A DNA stretch of 64,000 nucleotides. It comes from Leclercia adecarboxylata. GTDB taxonomy: Bacteria; Pseudomonadota; Gammaproteobacteria; Enterobacterales; Enterobacteriaceae. The DNA is taken from the NCBI GenBank assembly GCA_901472455.1, contig LR590464.1, positions 372,001-436,000 of the forward strand, in the 5' to 3' direction. The translations under genes were made by a program, and so were the position numbers. Below the pieces are notes generated by a model that saw nothing but the letters and a program-made list of their open reading frames with translations, was not told the origin of the DNA and ran no database searches. This document shows positions 26,680 through 38,572 of the stretch, in pieces; the stretch's first letter is position 1; every line of letters starts with the position of its first letter.

Positions 26680-27545
26680 ATGTTAAGCAAGCAGGTGCCG
26701 CTTGGTATCTATGAAAAGGCACTTCCTGCCGGGGAGTGCTGGCTTGAACGGCTAAAACTGGCTCAGTCTCTGGGTTTTGATTTCGTCGAAATGTCGGTGG
26801 ATGAGACGGATGCGCGTCTCTCCCGTCTCGACTGGAGCCGCGAGCAGCGTCTGGCGCTGGTAAATGCGGTGGCCGAAACTGGCGTACGCGTGCCTTCAAT
26901 GTGCCTGAGCGCTCATCGTCGCTTCCCGCTCGGCAGCGAAGATGACGCCGTGCGGGCACAGGGCTGGCGATCATGCGTAAGGCGATTCGCTTTGCCCAGG
27001 ACGTGGGGATCCGCGTCATCCAGCTGGCGGGCTACGACGTTTACTACCAGCAGGCCAGCAACGAAAACGCGGCGGCGCTTTCGTGAAGGGCTGAAAGAGA
27101 GCGTGGAGATGGCGAGCCGCGCCCAGGTGACGCTGGCAATGGAGATCATGGACTACCCGCTGATGAACTCCATCAGCAAGGCGCTGGGCTATGCCCACTA
27201 CCTCAATAATCCGTGGTTCCAGCTTTATCCCGATATCGGCAACCTGTCTGCGTGGGATAACGATGTGCCTATGGAGCTGCAGGCGGGATGGGCCATATCG
27301 TGGCGGTACACGTCAAAGACACCCGGCCGGGCGTATTTAAAAACGTACCTTTCGGCACAGGCGTGGTGGATTTCGAAGCCTGTTTCGCCACCCTCAAGCA
27401 CAGCGGTTACTGCGGACCCTACTTGATTGAGATGTGGAGCGAAACCGCAGAGGATCCGCTGCAAGAAGTCGCAAAAGCCCGCGACTGGGTGCTCGAGCGC
27501 ATGGCACGGTCCGGGCTGACGGGAGCAGAAAATGCAGGAGCTTAA
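26680..27545 (+). CDS. ulaE: L-xylulose-5-phosphate 3-epimerase UlaE (3 indels)
   Basis: Xylose-isomerase-like TIM barrel that converts L-xylulose-5-P to L-ribulose-5-P. Conserved segments include [30 protein letters not shown] and [16 protein letters not shown]. One G is lost near 26965, one A gained near 27065 and one G lost near 27287; corrected length about 288 residues. The 3' end overlaps the ulaF start by 14 bases. Confidence 0.94.
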
Positions 27546-28218
27546 GCAGCAGGTTTTTGAGGCAAATATGGATTTGCCGCGTTACGGTCTTGTGACCTTT
27601 ACCTGGGGAAACGTCAGTGCGATAGATCGCCAGCGCGGGCTGGTGGCGATCAAACCCAGCGGCGTAGCCTATGAGACCATGCGTGTGGAAGACATGGTGG
27701 TGGTGGATCTCGACGGTAAGGTGGTAGAGGGCCAGTGGCGGCCCTCGTCCGATACCGCGACCCATCTGGAACTGTACCGGCGTTATCCGTCACTTGGCGG
27801 CGTGGTGCATACCCACTCCACCCATGCCACGGCCTGGGCGCAGGCGGGGCTGGCCATTCCGGCGCTGGGCACCACCCATGCCGACTACTTTTTTGGCGAC
27901 ATCCCCTGTACGCGGGCATTAACCGAAGCGGAGGTGCAGGGCGAGTATGAACGCAACACTGGCAAGGTGATCATTGAAACGCTGGGGGAGGGTGAACCGC
28001 TGCACGCCCCGGGGATAGTGGTGTATCAGCATGGCCCTTTTGCCTGGGGTAAAGATGCCCACGATGCCGTACACAATGCCGTGGTGATGGAAGAGGTAGC
28101 GAGAATGGCGTGGATTGCCCGCGGCATCAACCCGCATCTGCAACCTATCGACAGCTATCTCATGAACAAGCATTTTATGCGTAAGCATGGCCCGAATGCT
28201 TATTATGGGCAGAAATAA
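27532..28218 (+). CDS. ulaF: L-ribulose-5-phosphate 4-epimerase UlaF
   Basis: 228 residues, intact; class II aldolase fold. Zinc ligands are in [11 protein letters not shown] near residues 93-103, and GTTHADYF follows. Produces D-xylulose-5-P for the pentose phosphate pathway. Last gene of the ula operon. Confidence 0.97.
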   Translation: MQELKQQVFEANMDLPRYGLVTFTWGNVSAIDRQRGLVAIKPSGVAYETMRVEDMVVVDLDGKVVEGQWRPSSDTATHLELYRRYPSLGGVVHTHSTHATAWAQAGLAIPALGTTHADYFFGDIPCTRALTEAEVQGEYERNTGKVIIETLGEGEPLHAPGIVVYQHGPFAWGKDAHDAVHNAVVMEEVARMAWIARGINPHLQPIDSYLMNKHFMRKHGPNAYYGQK

Positions 28219-28245
28219 AAAAAGCCCCCGGGCAGGGGGCTAATT
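28216..28245. terminator. Bidirectional terminator between ulaF and yjfY
   Basis: Stem AGCCCCC (28223-28229)/GGGGGCT (28235-28241). Seven A on the plus-strand left side become a T run on the minus strand, so it ends yjfY transcription well; on the plus strand the T run is weak. Confidence 0.8.
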
Positions 28246-28297
28246 CGACTATGACAATATTTTAGTTGTTGGCTTTCCTGGTGCTAGCGTCAAAGCA

Positions 28298-28573
28298 TTA
28301 TCTGTAGATATCTGCACTGACATGCATATTGCCGTTGCTGCCCGGTTCACGGGTGAGCATGACGTGATAGTAGCGGGCATCCCGCGCATCGGCTTCTGCA
28401 TTAATGGCTTCCGTCGCTTCGCTTTCCGTTGCGAAGTTATGGTTGATATAAATGACGCCCAGACTTTGCACATCATCCATATTTCTGGCCTGTCGGCCGT
28501 CAACCTGAATCGCTGCTGTCGCGTTTGCACTGAGCAAAAGCGCAGCCAGAATGGCAAGGTTTATCTTTTTCAT
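28298..28573 (-). CDS. yjfY: DUF1471 periplasmic protein YjfY
   Basis: 91 residues from the ATG at 28573 (signal peptide KINLAILAALLLSANATA). The body includes RNMDDVQSLGVIYINHNFAT and ends NMHVSADIYR. A longer in-frame start at 28741 adds 56 residues with no signal peptide and is unlikely. Third DUF1471 gene in the window. Function unknown; the family is linked to envelope stress and biofilm. Confidence 0.92.
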   Translation of the reverse strand: MKKINLAILAALLLSANATAAIQVDGRQARNMDDVQSLGVIYINHNFATESEATEAINAEADARDARYYHVMLTREPGSNGNMHVSADIYR

Positions 28574-28789
28574 GATATGCGCTCCACGACAAACTACGGT
28601 GCGACGATAATCACTTCGGGTTTTGTCCTCAGAAGGGGTCTGATTAAAGTGTAACCCCTTATCTGACGGGCATTGGCGACCATTTCTGATGCTGTTGTTC
28701 AAAAAAATCGCCGCGATCGCCCGTGAGCCATGGTAAATCACCCACTTAGACGAGCTTTACGCTTTGTGCGAATTATTTGTGCAATCAGC

Positions 28790-28818
28790 TTGAGTTTCCA
28801 GGGGGGTACAAGTATTAT
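28790..28818 (+). promoter_or_regulatory. Sigma-70 promoter of the rpsF operon
   Basis: TTGAGT, 17-base spacer, TATTAT, about 100 bases before rpsF. Confidence 0.75.
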
Positions 28819-28832
28819 GGCGCGTCAATTTT

Positions 28833-28878
28833 TCAGCCGACCTTTAACACGTTCCTTGCCTCCCCGGGCCTCGGCTGA
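28833..28878 (+). promoter_or_regulatory. S6:S18-binding leader of rpsF mRNA
   Basis: Perfect 8-bp stem TCAGCCGA (28833-28840)/TCGGCTGA (28871-28878) closing a loop with CCTTTAACACG and a CCGGG-rich arm, directly after the promoter. Placement and CCG-containing stem fit the conserved S6:S18 autoregulatory motif of bacterial rpsF leaders, by which excess S6-S18 complex represses its own translation. Confidence 0.7.
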
Positions 28879-28899
28879 CCCAGACAGGAGGCTGAATAA

Positions 28900-29313
<414 letters not shown>

Positions 29314-29319
29314 TTTCTG

Positions 29320-29867
<548 letters not shown>

Positions 29868-29896
29868 TCGGGCACGGTCCATTAATACGACTTTAA

Positions 29897-30357
<461 letters not shown>

Positions 30358-30383
30358 GTAATTACTCGTCATCACGTTCGAAG

Positions 30384-30413
30384 CGCCGGCCTTGTGCCGG
30401 CGTTTTGCTTTTT
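30384..30413 (+). terminator. Rho-independent terminator after rplI
   Basis: CGCCGGC/GCCGGCG stem with a CTTGT loop, followed by TTTTGCTTTTT. Confidence 0.9.
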
Positions 30414-30510
30414 AATGAGACCCGTCCCTACCTTTTGCCTTGTAAGGTAGCTATTCCCATCACATTCTCTGATAATAAAATGAAACAACATTTTAACTTT
30501 TGGATGTGTT

Positions 30511-31453
30511 ATGGATGCCGTTCTGCCCACGCCGGTTTTTGCCCGTAAAAACATCGTATTCGCCAGCGCGACGCTGTGCTGTTTGTTATGGGGAAGCTCC
30601 TATCCCGCAATTAAAAGCGGCTACGAACTCTTCCAGATCGCCACTAACGACATTTTCGTCAAAGGTGGTCTTTGCAGGCTATCGCTTTGTGTTTGCCGGC
30701 CTGCTATTGCTGCTGTTAGCCCTTGCCCAGCGCAAGCCGATTGGCCGACTCAGTCCACGGGCAGTTTGGGCAGTTGACGGTGCTGGGCCTGACGCAGACG
30801 GCTATCCAGTACACCTTCTTTTATATCGGTCTCGCTTACACGACGGGTGCTAAAGGTCGATCATGAACGCGACCGCCACGTTCTTCAGCGTCATGCTGGC
30901 GCACTTCATCTATCAAAACGATAAGATCAGCTACAACAAAGCCCTCGGTTGTATCCTCGGTTTTGCGGGGTGATGATCGTCAACTTCAATAGCGGCTTGC
31001 AGGACTTCCACTTTGTCTGGAACGGCGACGGTTTTTGTTGTGCTGGCGGCGTTTATCCTCTCTGCGGCCACGCTGTATGGCAAACGTATTTCTCAGACGG
31101 TCGATCCTATGGTGATGACCGGCTGGCAGCTGGCGATCGGTGGGGTGATGCTGGTCGTGGGGGGCTACATAACGGGCGGGACGCTGGCAGTACCGAGCGT
31201 CAAAGCGGCGGCCATCCTGGGCTATCTGACCTTGCTCTCCTCGGTGGCATTTGCGCTGTGGAGTTTGCTGCTGAAATACAACCGCGTCAGCATGATTGCG
31301 CCGTTCAACTTTTTAGTACCGGTCGCCGGAACCGTGCTCTCTGCCATTTTCCTTGGGGAGAATATCCTGGAGATCAAATATGCCGTGGCGCTGGTGCTGG
31401 TCTGCTCAGGGATCTGGTGGGTCAACAAAGTGAGTGGAAAACAGGCCCGGTAA
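30511..31453 (+). CDS. EamA/DMT-family transporter (5 indels)
   Basis: About 313 residues with ten hydrophobic helices in two EamA repeats. It begins MDAVLPTPVFARKNIVFASA and contains LLWGSSYPAIKSGYELF, typical of the first repeat, and FNFLVPVAGTVLSAIFLGE in the second. Frame breaks: +1 near 30665, +1 near 30769, -1 near 30856, -1 near 30970, +1 near 31030. Likely an exporter of amino acids or related metabolites, but the substrate is unknown. E. coli has other genes at this site. Confidence 0.82.
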
Positions 31454-31476
31454 AGGGTGCATTACCGGGCGAACCG

Positions 31477-32113
31477 CTATTTAGCGCGGACAAAGCTGCC
31501 GTCAGCCTGACGAGTAAACAGCACCTGCTGACCATTGCCGGCTGTCGATGGTCAGCCCTGTCACCACGCCGCTCGCGTTCTGGCGGATCTGTACCATCTG
31601 ACCGTTTTGCAAATTGCTCAGCGGCTTGCCTGCGCCCTCAACCTGCGCCATCGCATAGACGTCAGTCGGAGGAAGGTTGTGATCGCGGAACAGCTGCGCC
31701 ATCGTTTTGCCTGACTCTACCCGATAGGAACGCCACTGCTGTTCAATACCTGGCACCGGCTGCGACTGCACCGGCGCGGCAGCCTGCTCCTGCGGTTGCT
31801 CTTCCTGAATCGGCTCCGGCTCTACCGGCGCCATCTGGCCTGGATCGTTTGTCGGGGAGACCAGCTGCGTCTGCATCGGCTGGGTATCGGGTTGCGGCTG
31901 CGTTTGCGAGCGGAAATCCAGTTCGGCATCCCGCCGGACAGGCGTTGTCGCGCTGTCGTCAGCCCCTGGCAGCAGAAAACCAACGATAACCATCAGCGCA
32001 CCGATGATAATGCCTCTGCGGTGCAGGGGCGGCAGCGGGTCCATGAGGCGAAAGTTGTCTGGCGCATGCCAGATTTTCGTCAGGGTAGGTTTTAGTTCAA
32101 ATGGCCCGGGCAT
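31477..32113 (-). CDS. ytfB: Cell-division/OapA-family protein YtfB (one frameshift)
   Basis: Bitopic inner-membrane protein: short cytoplasmic N-terminus, one helix (GIIIGALMVIVGFLL, about residues 34-48), a long Pro/Gln-rich periplasmic linker and a C-terminal OapA (LysM-like) domain with YRVESGKTMAQLFRDHNLP. An extra base at about 31538-31541 alters the end; corrected it ends RQADGSFVRAK with TAG at 31477. Length 211 residues (E. coli 212). E. coli YtfB localises to the septum and is linked to cell division. GGAGGAGAG precedes the start. Confidence 0.92.
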
Positions 32114-32344
32114 GGCTCTCCTCCTGCTCCGCGTCTTTTTTCCTGTCCCAAGAAGTATAGTTCGCTAACTGCCTGATGAGCGTAGTAAAGCGGGCTTCCG
32201 TGACACACATTCGGGAAAAATCCAGATAGCCTCTATTGTTTCCGTTTCATCGCAATTTGTCATCTTTCCATGCGACAAAGTTTTACCGGATGGAAGGTGG
32301 CTGTTATGCTGCCCGCTACTTTAAATGTGATGGAAGGAAATCCC

Positions 32345-32964
32345 ATGACCACCCCGACTTTTGACACAATCGAAGCGCAGGCAAGCTACGGTATTGGTTT
32401 GCAGGTAGGACAGCAGCTGAGCGAATCAGGTCTGCAAGGTCTGTTACCTGAAGCGCTGGTGGCGGGTATCGCCGATGCGCTGGAAGGTAAACATCCGGCG
32501 GTTCGGTAGATGTGGTTCACCGCGCGCTGCGCGAAATCCACGAACGTGCTGACTCCGTACGTCGCGCGCGCTTCGAAGAGATGGCCGCGGCAGGCGAAAA
32601 GTTCCTCGAAGAAAACCGTGAGCGCGAAGGCGTGAACAGCACCGAAACCGGTCTGCAGTTCCGCGTGATCAATCAGGGTGACGGCGCAATTCCGGCGCGT
32701 ACCGACCATGTTCGCGTGCACTATACCGGTAAACTGATTGACGGCACTGTGTTTGACAGCTCGGTTGCCCGTGGCGAACCGGCTGAATTCCCGGTCAACG
32801 GCGTGATCCCAGGCTGGATCGAAGCCCTGACGCTGATGCCAGTAGGCTCCAAATGGGAACTGACTATCCCTCAGAACCTGGCCTACGGCGAGCGTGGCGC
32901 AGGCGCGTCCATTCCGCCATTCAGCACCCTGGTCTTTGAAGTTGAGCTGCTGGAAATTCTGTAA
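32345..32964 (+). CDS. fklB: FKBP-type peptidyl-prolyl isomerase FklB (one deletion)
   Basis: Begins [20 protein letters not shown] (dimerisation domain) and ends with an FKBP domain ([18 protein letters not shown] ... [20 protein letters not shown]). One base is missing at about 32503 (GTTCGG should read GTTCCGG), giving a false TAG at 32507. Corrected length 206 residues, as in E. coli. Known as the 22-kDa FKBP. Confidence 0.95.
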
Positions 32965-33271
32965 TTCCGCTCTCTTTCCTCTCCCCAGCCGGGGAGGGGA
33001 ATTCAGTTTAAAAACCTATAGTTACGCGACAATCAACAGATTATCTTGCAAATGGTCACAGTAAGTGTATTTTTGTGAGCTGTTTTGCGTTGCTTAAGTG
33101 ATATGCCACTCACTTTCAACATATTGTTAACATAATATTTAAATCATAGTATTCATCCCGCCGATTCTTACCTAATATCGATGAGTCCTTAACCGGGCCG
33201 TCGCTTTTTCGACGTAATAAAGGGCCAGAAGAGCCTAAACAACACAGGCAGTAACAACAGGAAAACATCAC
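32965..33271. other. Intergenic region before cycA
   Basis: Contains a CTCCCC-AGCC-GGGGAG hairpin at about 32983-32998, probably the fklB terminator (little T run), then AT-rich DNA. Just before the cycA ATG is CA-rich sequence (TAACAACAGGAAAACATCAC), the type of site paired by the GcvB small RNA in the cycA leader of E. coli. No gene seen. Confidence 0.5.
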
Positions 33272-34682
33272 ATGGTAGATCAGGTAAAAGTCGTTGCCGA
33301 CGAAGAGGCACCGTCTGAACAATCGCTACGGGCGTAATCTCACAAACCGTCATATTCAGCTTATCGCCATTGGCGGTGCCATTGGCACCGGGCTGTTTAT
33401 GGGGTCAGGCAAAACCATCAGCCTTGCGGGTCCGTCGATCATTTTTGTCTATATGATCATCGGCTTTATGCTCTTTTTCGTGATGCGTGCAATGGGTGAA
33501 TTGCTGCTCTCGAATCTCGAATACAAATCCTTTAGCGACTTTGCGTCCGACCTTCTTGGGCCGTGGGCGGGGTACTTTACTGGCTGGACCTACTGGTTCT
33601 GCTGGGTGGTTACCGGGATGGCCGACGTTGTCGCCATTACGGCCTATGCGCAGTTCTGGTTCCCCGGACTGTCGGACTGGGTTGCCTCGCTGGCGGTAAT
33701 TGTTCTGCTGCTAAGCCTTAACCTCGCCACCGTAAAAATGTTTGGTGAGATGGAGTTCTGGTTCGCGATGATTAAAATCGTCGCCATTGTCGGGCTGATT
33801 GTGGTCGGCCTGGTGATGGTCATGACTCACTTTACCTCGCCGACGGGCGTAGAAGCCTCGTTCTCCCATCTGTGGAATGACGGCGGCTGGTTCCCGAAAG
33901 GGCTGAGCGGATTCTTTGCCGGTTTCCAGATTGCGGTCTTCGCCTTCGTGGGGGTTGAGCTGGTAGGGACTACCGCCGCAGAAACCAAAGATCCTGAGAA
34001 ATCCCTGCCGCGGGCGATTAACTCCATTCCGATCCGTATCATCATGTTCTATGTGTTTGCGTTGGTCATTATTATGTCCGTTACGCCGTGGAGTTCCGTC
34101 GTACCGACCAAGAGCCCATTCGTGGAGCTGTTTGTACTGGTTGGCCTGCCGGCTGCGGCGAGCCTGATTAACTTCGTGGTGCTGACCTCCGCGGCCTCTT
34201 CGGCCAACAGCGGTGTGTTCTCCACCAGCCGTATGCTGTTCGGTCTGGCGCAGGAAGGCGTGGCGCCGAGTGCATTCGCCAAGCTGTCAAAGCGTGCGGT
34301 TCCGGCGAAAGGGCTGACCTTCTCCTGTATCTGCCTGCTGGGTGGCGTGGTGATGCTTTACGTGAACCCAAGCGTCATCGGCGCGTTCACCATGATCACC
34401 ACCGTCTCGGCGATCCTGTTCATGTTCGTCTGGACCATCATCCTGTGCTCGTACCTGGTGTACCGCAAACAGCGTCCGCACCTGCATGAAAAGTCCATCT
34501 ATAAGATGCCGCTGGGCAAGTTCATGTGCTGGGTCTGCATGGCGTTCTTCGTGTTTGTGCTGGTACTGCTGACGCTGGAAGAGGATACCCGTCAGGCGCT
34601 GATCGTCACGCCGCTGTGGTTTATCGCACTGGGGCTGGGCTGGCTGTTTATCGGTAAGAAAAGAATGGCAGGCGTAAGATAA
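33272..34682 (+). CDS. cycA: D-serine/D-alanine/glycine:H+ symporter CycA (one frameshift)
   Basis: APC-superfamily permease with 12 membrane helices. The true start at 33272 gives MVDQVKVVADEEAPSEQSLR; an extra G in the GGG at 33328-33330 shifts the frame, after which RNLTNRHIQLIAIGGAIGTG continues uninterrupted to 34682. Corrected length 469 residues (E. coli 470). Uptake of glycine, D-alanine and D-serine and entry of D-cycloserine. Confidence 0.96.
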
Positions 34683-34688
34683 AAGCAA

Positions 34689-34716
34689 AACGGCAACTTC
34701 GGTTGCCGTTTTTTTA
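34689..34716 (+). terminator. Rho-independent terminator after cycA
   Basis: AACGGCAAC-TTCG-GTTGCCGTT followed by T. Perfect 9-bp stem with a UUCG tetraloop. Confidence 0.95.
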
Positions 34717-34766
34717 TCTGTTCTTTTTCTCCCTGTGGGAGAGGGCATCAGGCCGCAATGGCCTTA

Positions 34767-35430
34767 TTATTCCCCGGCAAGCGCCCGCGGGAACAGCACG
34801 TTATTCTCGAGGCTGATGTGCTCCATCAGGTCGTCGATCATCTCGTTAATCCCGTTATACATCGCGCGCCAGGTGGTGCAGGCATCCGCCGGTGGGGTAA
34901 CGTTATGGGTGATGTGTTTGATCACTTCCACCAGTTCACCCGCGTCATCATGCTCGCTTTCCATCACGCTGATTGGCCCCATCGCCTGGCTGCCCATTCC
35001 CTGTTTGATCATCGGGAACAGGATCTGCTCTTCTTTCATCATGTGGCTGGACAACTCTTCATGCAGCATGGTCAGGCTCTTCGCCAGGCCACCGCGGTAC
35101 AGAGGCTTTCTCGGCATGAACGCGCTCCACTTTGGTCGCCTGCAGGATCAGTTCCGGCAGCTGTTCGCGGTGGCGGTCATGGTAACGCACGATGATGTGA
35201 TTGATGATCTCTGCCAGTGCCACGTTGCGCCAGTCTTTTTCCAGCGGTTGCTCAGCCAGTTTTGCCAGTTCAGCTTCGATGAGATCCAGATTCAGTTCCT
35301 TACGCGATGCCGCACGCGCCAGGGTTTGCTTACCGCCACAGCAGTAATCCATATCGTATTTACGAAACAGCGCGGAAGCGCGTGGGATGGAGAGCGCCAG
35401 CTCGCCTAAAGGTTGGTCGCGGAAGGCCAT
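34767..35430 (-). CDS. ytfE: Di-iron NO/iron-sulfur repair protein YtfE (one frameshift)
   Basis: RIC-family hemerythrin-like protein that repairs iron-sulfur clusters after nitrosative stress. N-terminal ScdA_N domain with DYCCGGKQT (cysteines about 30-31), then a hemerythrin domain with [17 protein letters not shown] and [15 protein letters not shown]. An extra base at 35091-35095 (GGTGG should be GTGG) breaks the frame. Start chosen at 35430 (MAFRDQPLG), as in E. coli; corrected length 220 residues. NsrR-type site upstream. Confidence 0.96.
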
Positions 35431-35455
35431 CATTGTTACCTCATCGTGATTTAAT

Positions 35456-35478
35456 AACATGCATTTTAAATACATCTT
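35456..35478 (-). promoter_or_regulatory. NsrR operator upstream of ytfE
   Basis: On the minus strand AAGATGTATTT-A-AAATGCATGTT, matching the 11-1-11 NsrR consensus (AAGATGYATTT and its mirror) with one deviation in the right half. It lies 26 bases upstream of the ytfE start codon. Confidence 0.85.
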
Positions 35479-35610
35479 TTAAGGTAAGGATATAACCCTT
35501 TAGGGGCACAGGGAATAAAGTCGGTAAATTATCAAAAATTTCTTATGTTTTAACTTGCTGAATGGATTTGATTATTTCCAAATAATTGAGGTGGTTAGAC
35601 CACCCAATGT

Positions 35611-35637
35611 TAAATAACATGCCTTCTCTGCCGATAT
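35611..35637 (+). promoter_or_regulatory. Sigma-28 (FliA) promoter of the second chemoreceptor
   Basis: TAAA, 15-base spacer, GCCGATAT: seven of eight -10 positions match the flagellar class 3 consensus. It starts 63 bases before the ATG. Confidence 0.85.
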
Positions 35638-35673
35638 ACCCCTCAGTCAATATCCTGCAAAAGAAGGCTGAGA

Positions 35674-37340
35674 ATGTTCAAACGTATTAAAGTAATCACC
35701 CTGTTAGTTTCGGTACTGCTGGTGCTCGGGCTGATGCAGATCATCGCCGCGACGGTTTTTATCAATGCCCTGAACAATGATAAGGACAATTTCACCGTCT
35801 CCCAGCTATCCAGCCAGAACGTGGCAGAGTTTACTGACGCGTGGATCAGCCTGAACCAGGCGCGCGTAACCCTTAACCGCGGCATGCTCCGTCTGCAAAG
35901 CAGCACGGCGACCGAGATCAACGGTACGCAACTGGGTGAGCTAGTCACCGCCGGTAAAGCCCGGCTGAATGAAGCTCAGGAGCATTACGACAAATATTAC
36001 GCCCTGCCGGAAACCCCAGGGCTGGACGAGAAGCTGGCCGATCGGCTGGAAGAGCAGTACCGCGCTTACCACACTACGCTGACGAATATGAATGCGCTGC
36101 TGGCAGAGGGCAAGCTGGACGATATGTTCAAGCAGAATGCCGAGCAGAAGCAGGTGGCAATGCAGGCGGTGTACCGCGAATGGCGTGAAGCGCAGGCGAA
36201 GCTGGCCAGCGCAGGCATCACCGATAACGAAAACGACTACAAGCGTATCCTGTGGATCCTCTCCGCCGTTATGGTGATTGTCGTGGCAGTGATTATTGCC
36301 AGCTGGATCGCCATGCGCAACGTGCTGCTGAAGCCGCTGCATGAGGTGATCGCGCATATTCGCGCTATTGCCGCAGGCGACCTGACGCAACCGATCGATG
36401 GGCAGGGGCAGAACGAAATGGCGCTGCTGGCGCATAACGTTCATGAGATGCAAAAGGCGTTGGCCAACACCGTGAGCGTGGTGCGCGATGGGGCCGATAC
36501 CATTTTCACCGGTGCCGGTGAGATCTCCGCAGGCAGTAACGACCTTTCTTCCCGTACCGAGCAGCAGGCGGCCTCGCTGGAAGAAACCGCAGCCAGCATG
36601 GAGCAGTTAACCGCGACCGTGAAGCAGAACGCCGATAACGCCCGTCAGGCGTCACGTCTGGCGCTGGATGCCTCATCCACTGCGAAAAAAGGCGGCAACG
36701 TCGTCGAAGGCGTGGTGCGTACCATGGACGAGATTGCCACCAGTTCCAGCAAAATCGCTCAGATCACCAACGTGATCGATGGTATTGCTTTCCAGACCAA
36801 CATCCTGGCGCTGAACGCAGCAGTAGAAGCGGCACGTGCTGGTGAGCAAGGACGTGGGTTTGCGGTGGTAGCAGGGGAAGTTCGTACCCTGGCCCAGCGC
36901 AGCGCCCAGGCCGCGAAAGAGATCAAAGGGCTGATTGACGACTCGGGCGCGCGCGTCAGTGCGGGGTCCGCGCTGGTGAATGAAGCCGGGGCGACAATGG
37001 CGGAAATCGTCAGCGCCGTAACCCGCGTGACCGACATCATGGGGCGAAATCGCTTCCGCCTCGGATGAGCAGAGCCGCGGTATTGACCAGGTGGGTCAGG
37101 CAGTGGCCGAGATGGATCGCGTGACCCAGCAGAACGCCTCGCTGGTAGAGGAGTCTGCGGCCAGCAGCGGCAGCGCTGGAAGAGCAGGCGGCACGTCTGA
37201 ATGAGGCGGTGGCGGTGTTTAAGATCGTTCACGGCCAGGCGACCAAAGCGGCACCAGTGAAAACCTATACCGCAAAAGCGAAACCGGTGCTGGCGACCAC
37301 GGACGCTAAACTGGGAAACCTTCTGACAGACGCCGGGTAG
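35674..37340 (+). CDS. Methyl-accepting chemotaxis protein, Tar/Tsr type (2 insertions)
   Basis: About 554 residues. Membrane helix at residues 7-30, four-helix TarH-type periplasmic domain (about 31-195), second helix ([20 protein letters not shown]), HAMP, methylation helices and signalling tip [24 protein letters not shown] cut by one residue class from Tsr. Extra G at 37041-37044 and one extra base near 37160 break the frame; it then runs to TAG at 37338. The C-terminus is [10 protein letters not shown] without the NWETF tether. Ligand unknown; attractant-type amino acid sensing is plausible. Absent from E. coli at this site. Confidence 0.9.
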
Positions 37341-37425
37341 CGGCTACACCTGATCCGGCCTGCGGCTTGTACGGTCCGGTGTCCTCAACCCAACCCTCTC
37401 CCACCGGGAGAGGGAGCACACACTA

Positions 37426-37453
37426 AAAACGGCAACCCCTGGGTTGCCGTTTT
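37426..37453. terminator. Bidirectional terminator between chemoreceptor and qorB
   Basis: AAAACGGCAACCC-CT-GGGTTGCCGTTTT, symmetrical with A run left and T run right. A CCCTCTCCC-ACC-GGGAGAGGG palindrome precedes it at about 37393-37413. Confidence 0.85.
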
Positions 37454-37483
37454 ACGTTTATCTTGCTGCGGGGGGACGGTAGG

Positions 37484-37620
37484 GAAGCCGGAACAACCCG
37501 TGGCGAAGGCCCGCTACCTCTTCCGGCAGTTCCGGCTCGAAGGAGATCATCCGGTAGCGCCAACCGTGCGGGCCAGTTTTCACGACCGGAGATGACCCGC
37601 AGAGACGCCGCAAAAATCAC
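37484..37620 (-). pseudogene. Scar of a second ytfF-araC copy next to qorB
   Basis: Non-coding remnant made of three pieces, each alignable by eye to genes 2-3 kb away: 37484-37498 equals the last codons of ytfF (39040-39054); 37499-37567 matches the interior of the araC-type gene (40563-40630) at roughly 80% identity, including CTCGAnGnAGATCATCCGGT; 37589-37620 matches the region upstream of that gene (40936-40970). The ytfF/araC join lies at the sequence ACCAGTGGC, which occurs in both intact genes (39052-39060 and 40560-40568), pointing to deletion between short repeats. Confidence 0.75.
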
Positions 37621-37632
37621 CCTTTTTGACAG

Positions 37633-38483
37633 CTACAGGATGCCTTTCACGCTCTCCGCAAGGGAGGTAGTCGGATGACCCAGCAGTGCGCTCAGCGTAT
37701 GACTGTCATCAAACAGACCGCCCTTTGAGGCACCGACATCGGAGTCGGCCAGCATATCGGCCCAGGCCCGCCGGTAAACCGACACTCTTCAGCGCGGCGG
37801 CAAAATCGGCCTCGCTCAGGTTCTGATACACCACATTTTTACCGCTCTGACGGCTCAGTTCGGCAGCCAGTTCGCTTAATGTCCACGCCTGGTCGCCCGC
37901 CAGCTCATAGACTTTCCCGGCATGACCCTCTTCGCTGATGACGCGCGCGGCAGCGGCGGCATAGTCGGCACGGGTGGCGGAGGCAATCTTGCCTTCCCCC
38001 GCAGCGCCGGATGAACACGCCATGCTCCAGCGCAGGCGGGGCGCTGGCAAGATAGTTTTCGGTATACCAGCCGTTACGCAGCAGGGCGTAAGCAATGCCG
38101 GATTCGGCCAGCGCTTTTTCGGTGGCGACGTGCTCCACGTGCAGCCCCAGCGGCGAGGTATCGGCATGCAGCAGGCTGGTATAGGCGATAAATTTCACGC
38201 CCGCCGCCTTCGCCGCATTAATCACGTTCTGATGCTGCGCCGCACGCTGGCCCACTTCGCTGGAGGAGATCAACAGCAGTTTATCCACGCCCGCGAGCGC
38301 GGCGGTGAAGGCGGTCTGGTCGGTGTAATCGGCCTGACGGACGGTCACGCCCTGCTGGCTCAACGCTTCGGCCTTGGCGGGGTTACGCACAATGGCGACC
38401 AGTTGGCTGGCCGGAACGGTCTCCAGCAGCTTTTCAATAACGTGTTGGCCAAGCTGGCCGGTAGCTCCGGTAATGGCGATCAT
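37633..38483 (-). CDS. qorB: NAD(P)H:quinone oxidoreductase QorB (2 insertions)
   Basis: NmrA-like SDR protein. Rossmann motif GATGQLGQHV at residues 6-15, LLISSSEVGQR and AYTSLLHADTSPLG; C-terminal YQNLSEADFAAALKSVGLP. Extra C at about 38006-38010 and extra base at 37761-37763 break the frame; corrected it ends SLAESVKGIL at 37633, 282 residues (E. coli 286). Reduces quinones with NADPH. Divergent from its regulator gene qorR. Confidence 0.94.
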
Positions 38484-38530
38484 GATGAATATCCTTCGTC
38501 TCGTGTGAATGTTATGGCACACTACCACCC

Positions 38531-38570
38531 AAGCTAACTTTTAGTAAGTACGTACAAAAAGGTAAGTATC
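38531..38570. promoter_or_regulatory. qorB-qorR divergent promoter region
   Basis: The 89-base divergent interval contains TTAGTAAGTACGTAC, with a palindromic GTACGTAC core, and a second GTAAGTA eleven bases on. HxlR repressors bind such short palindromes; assignment to QorR is inference. Confidence 0.4.
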
Positions 38571-38572
38571 AA

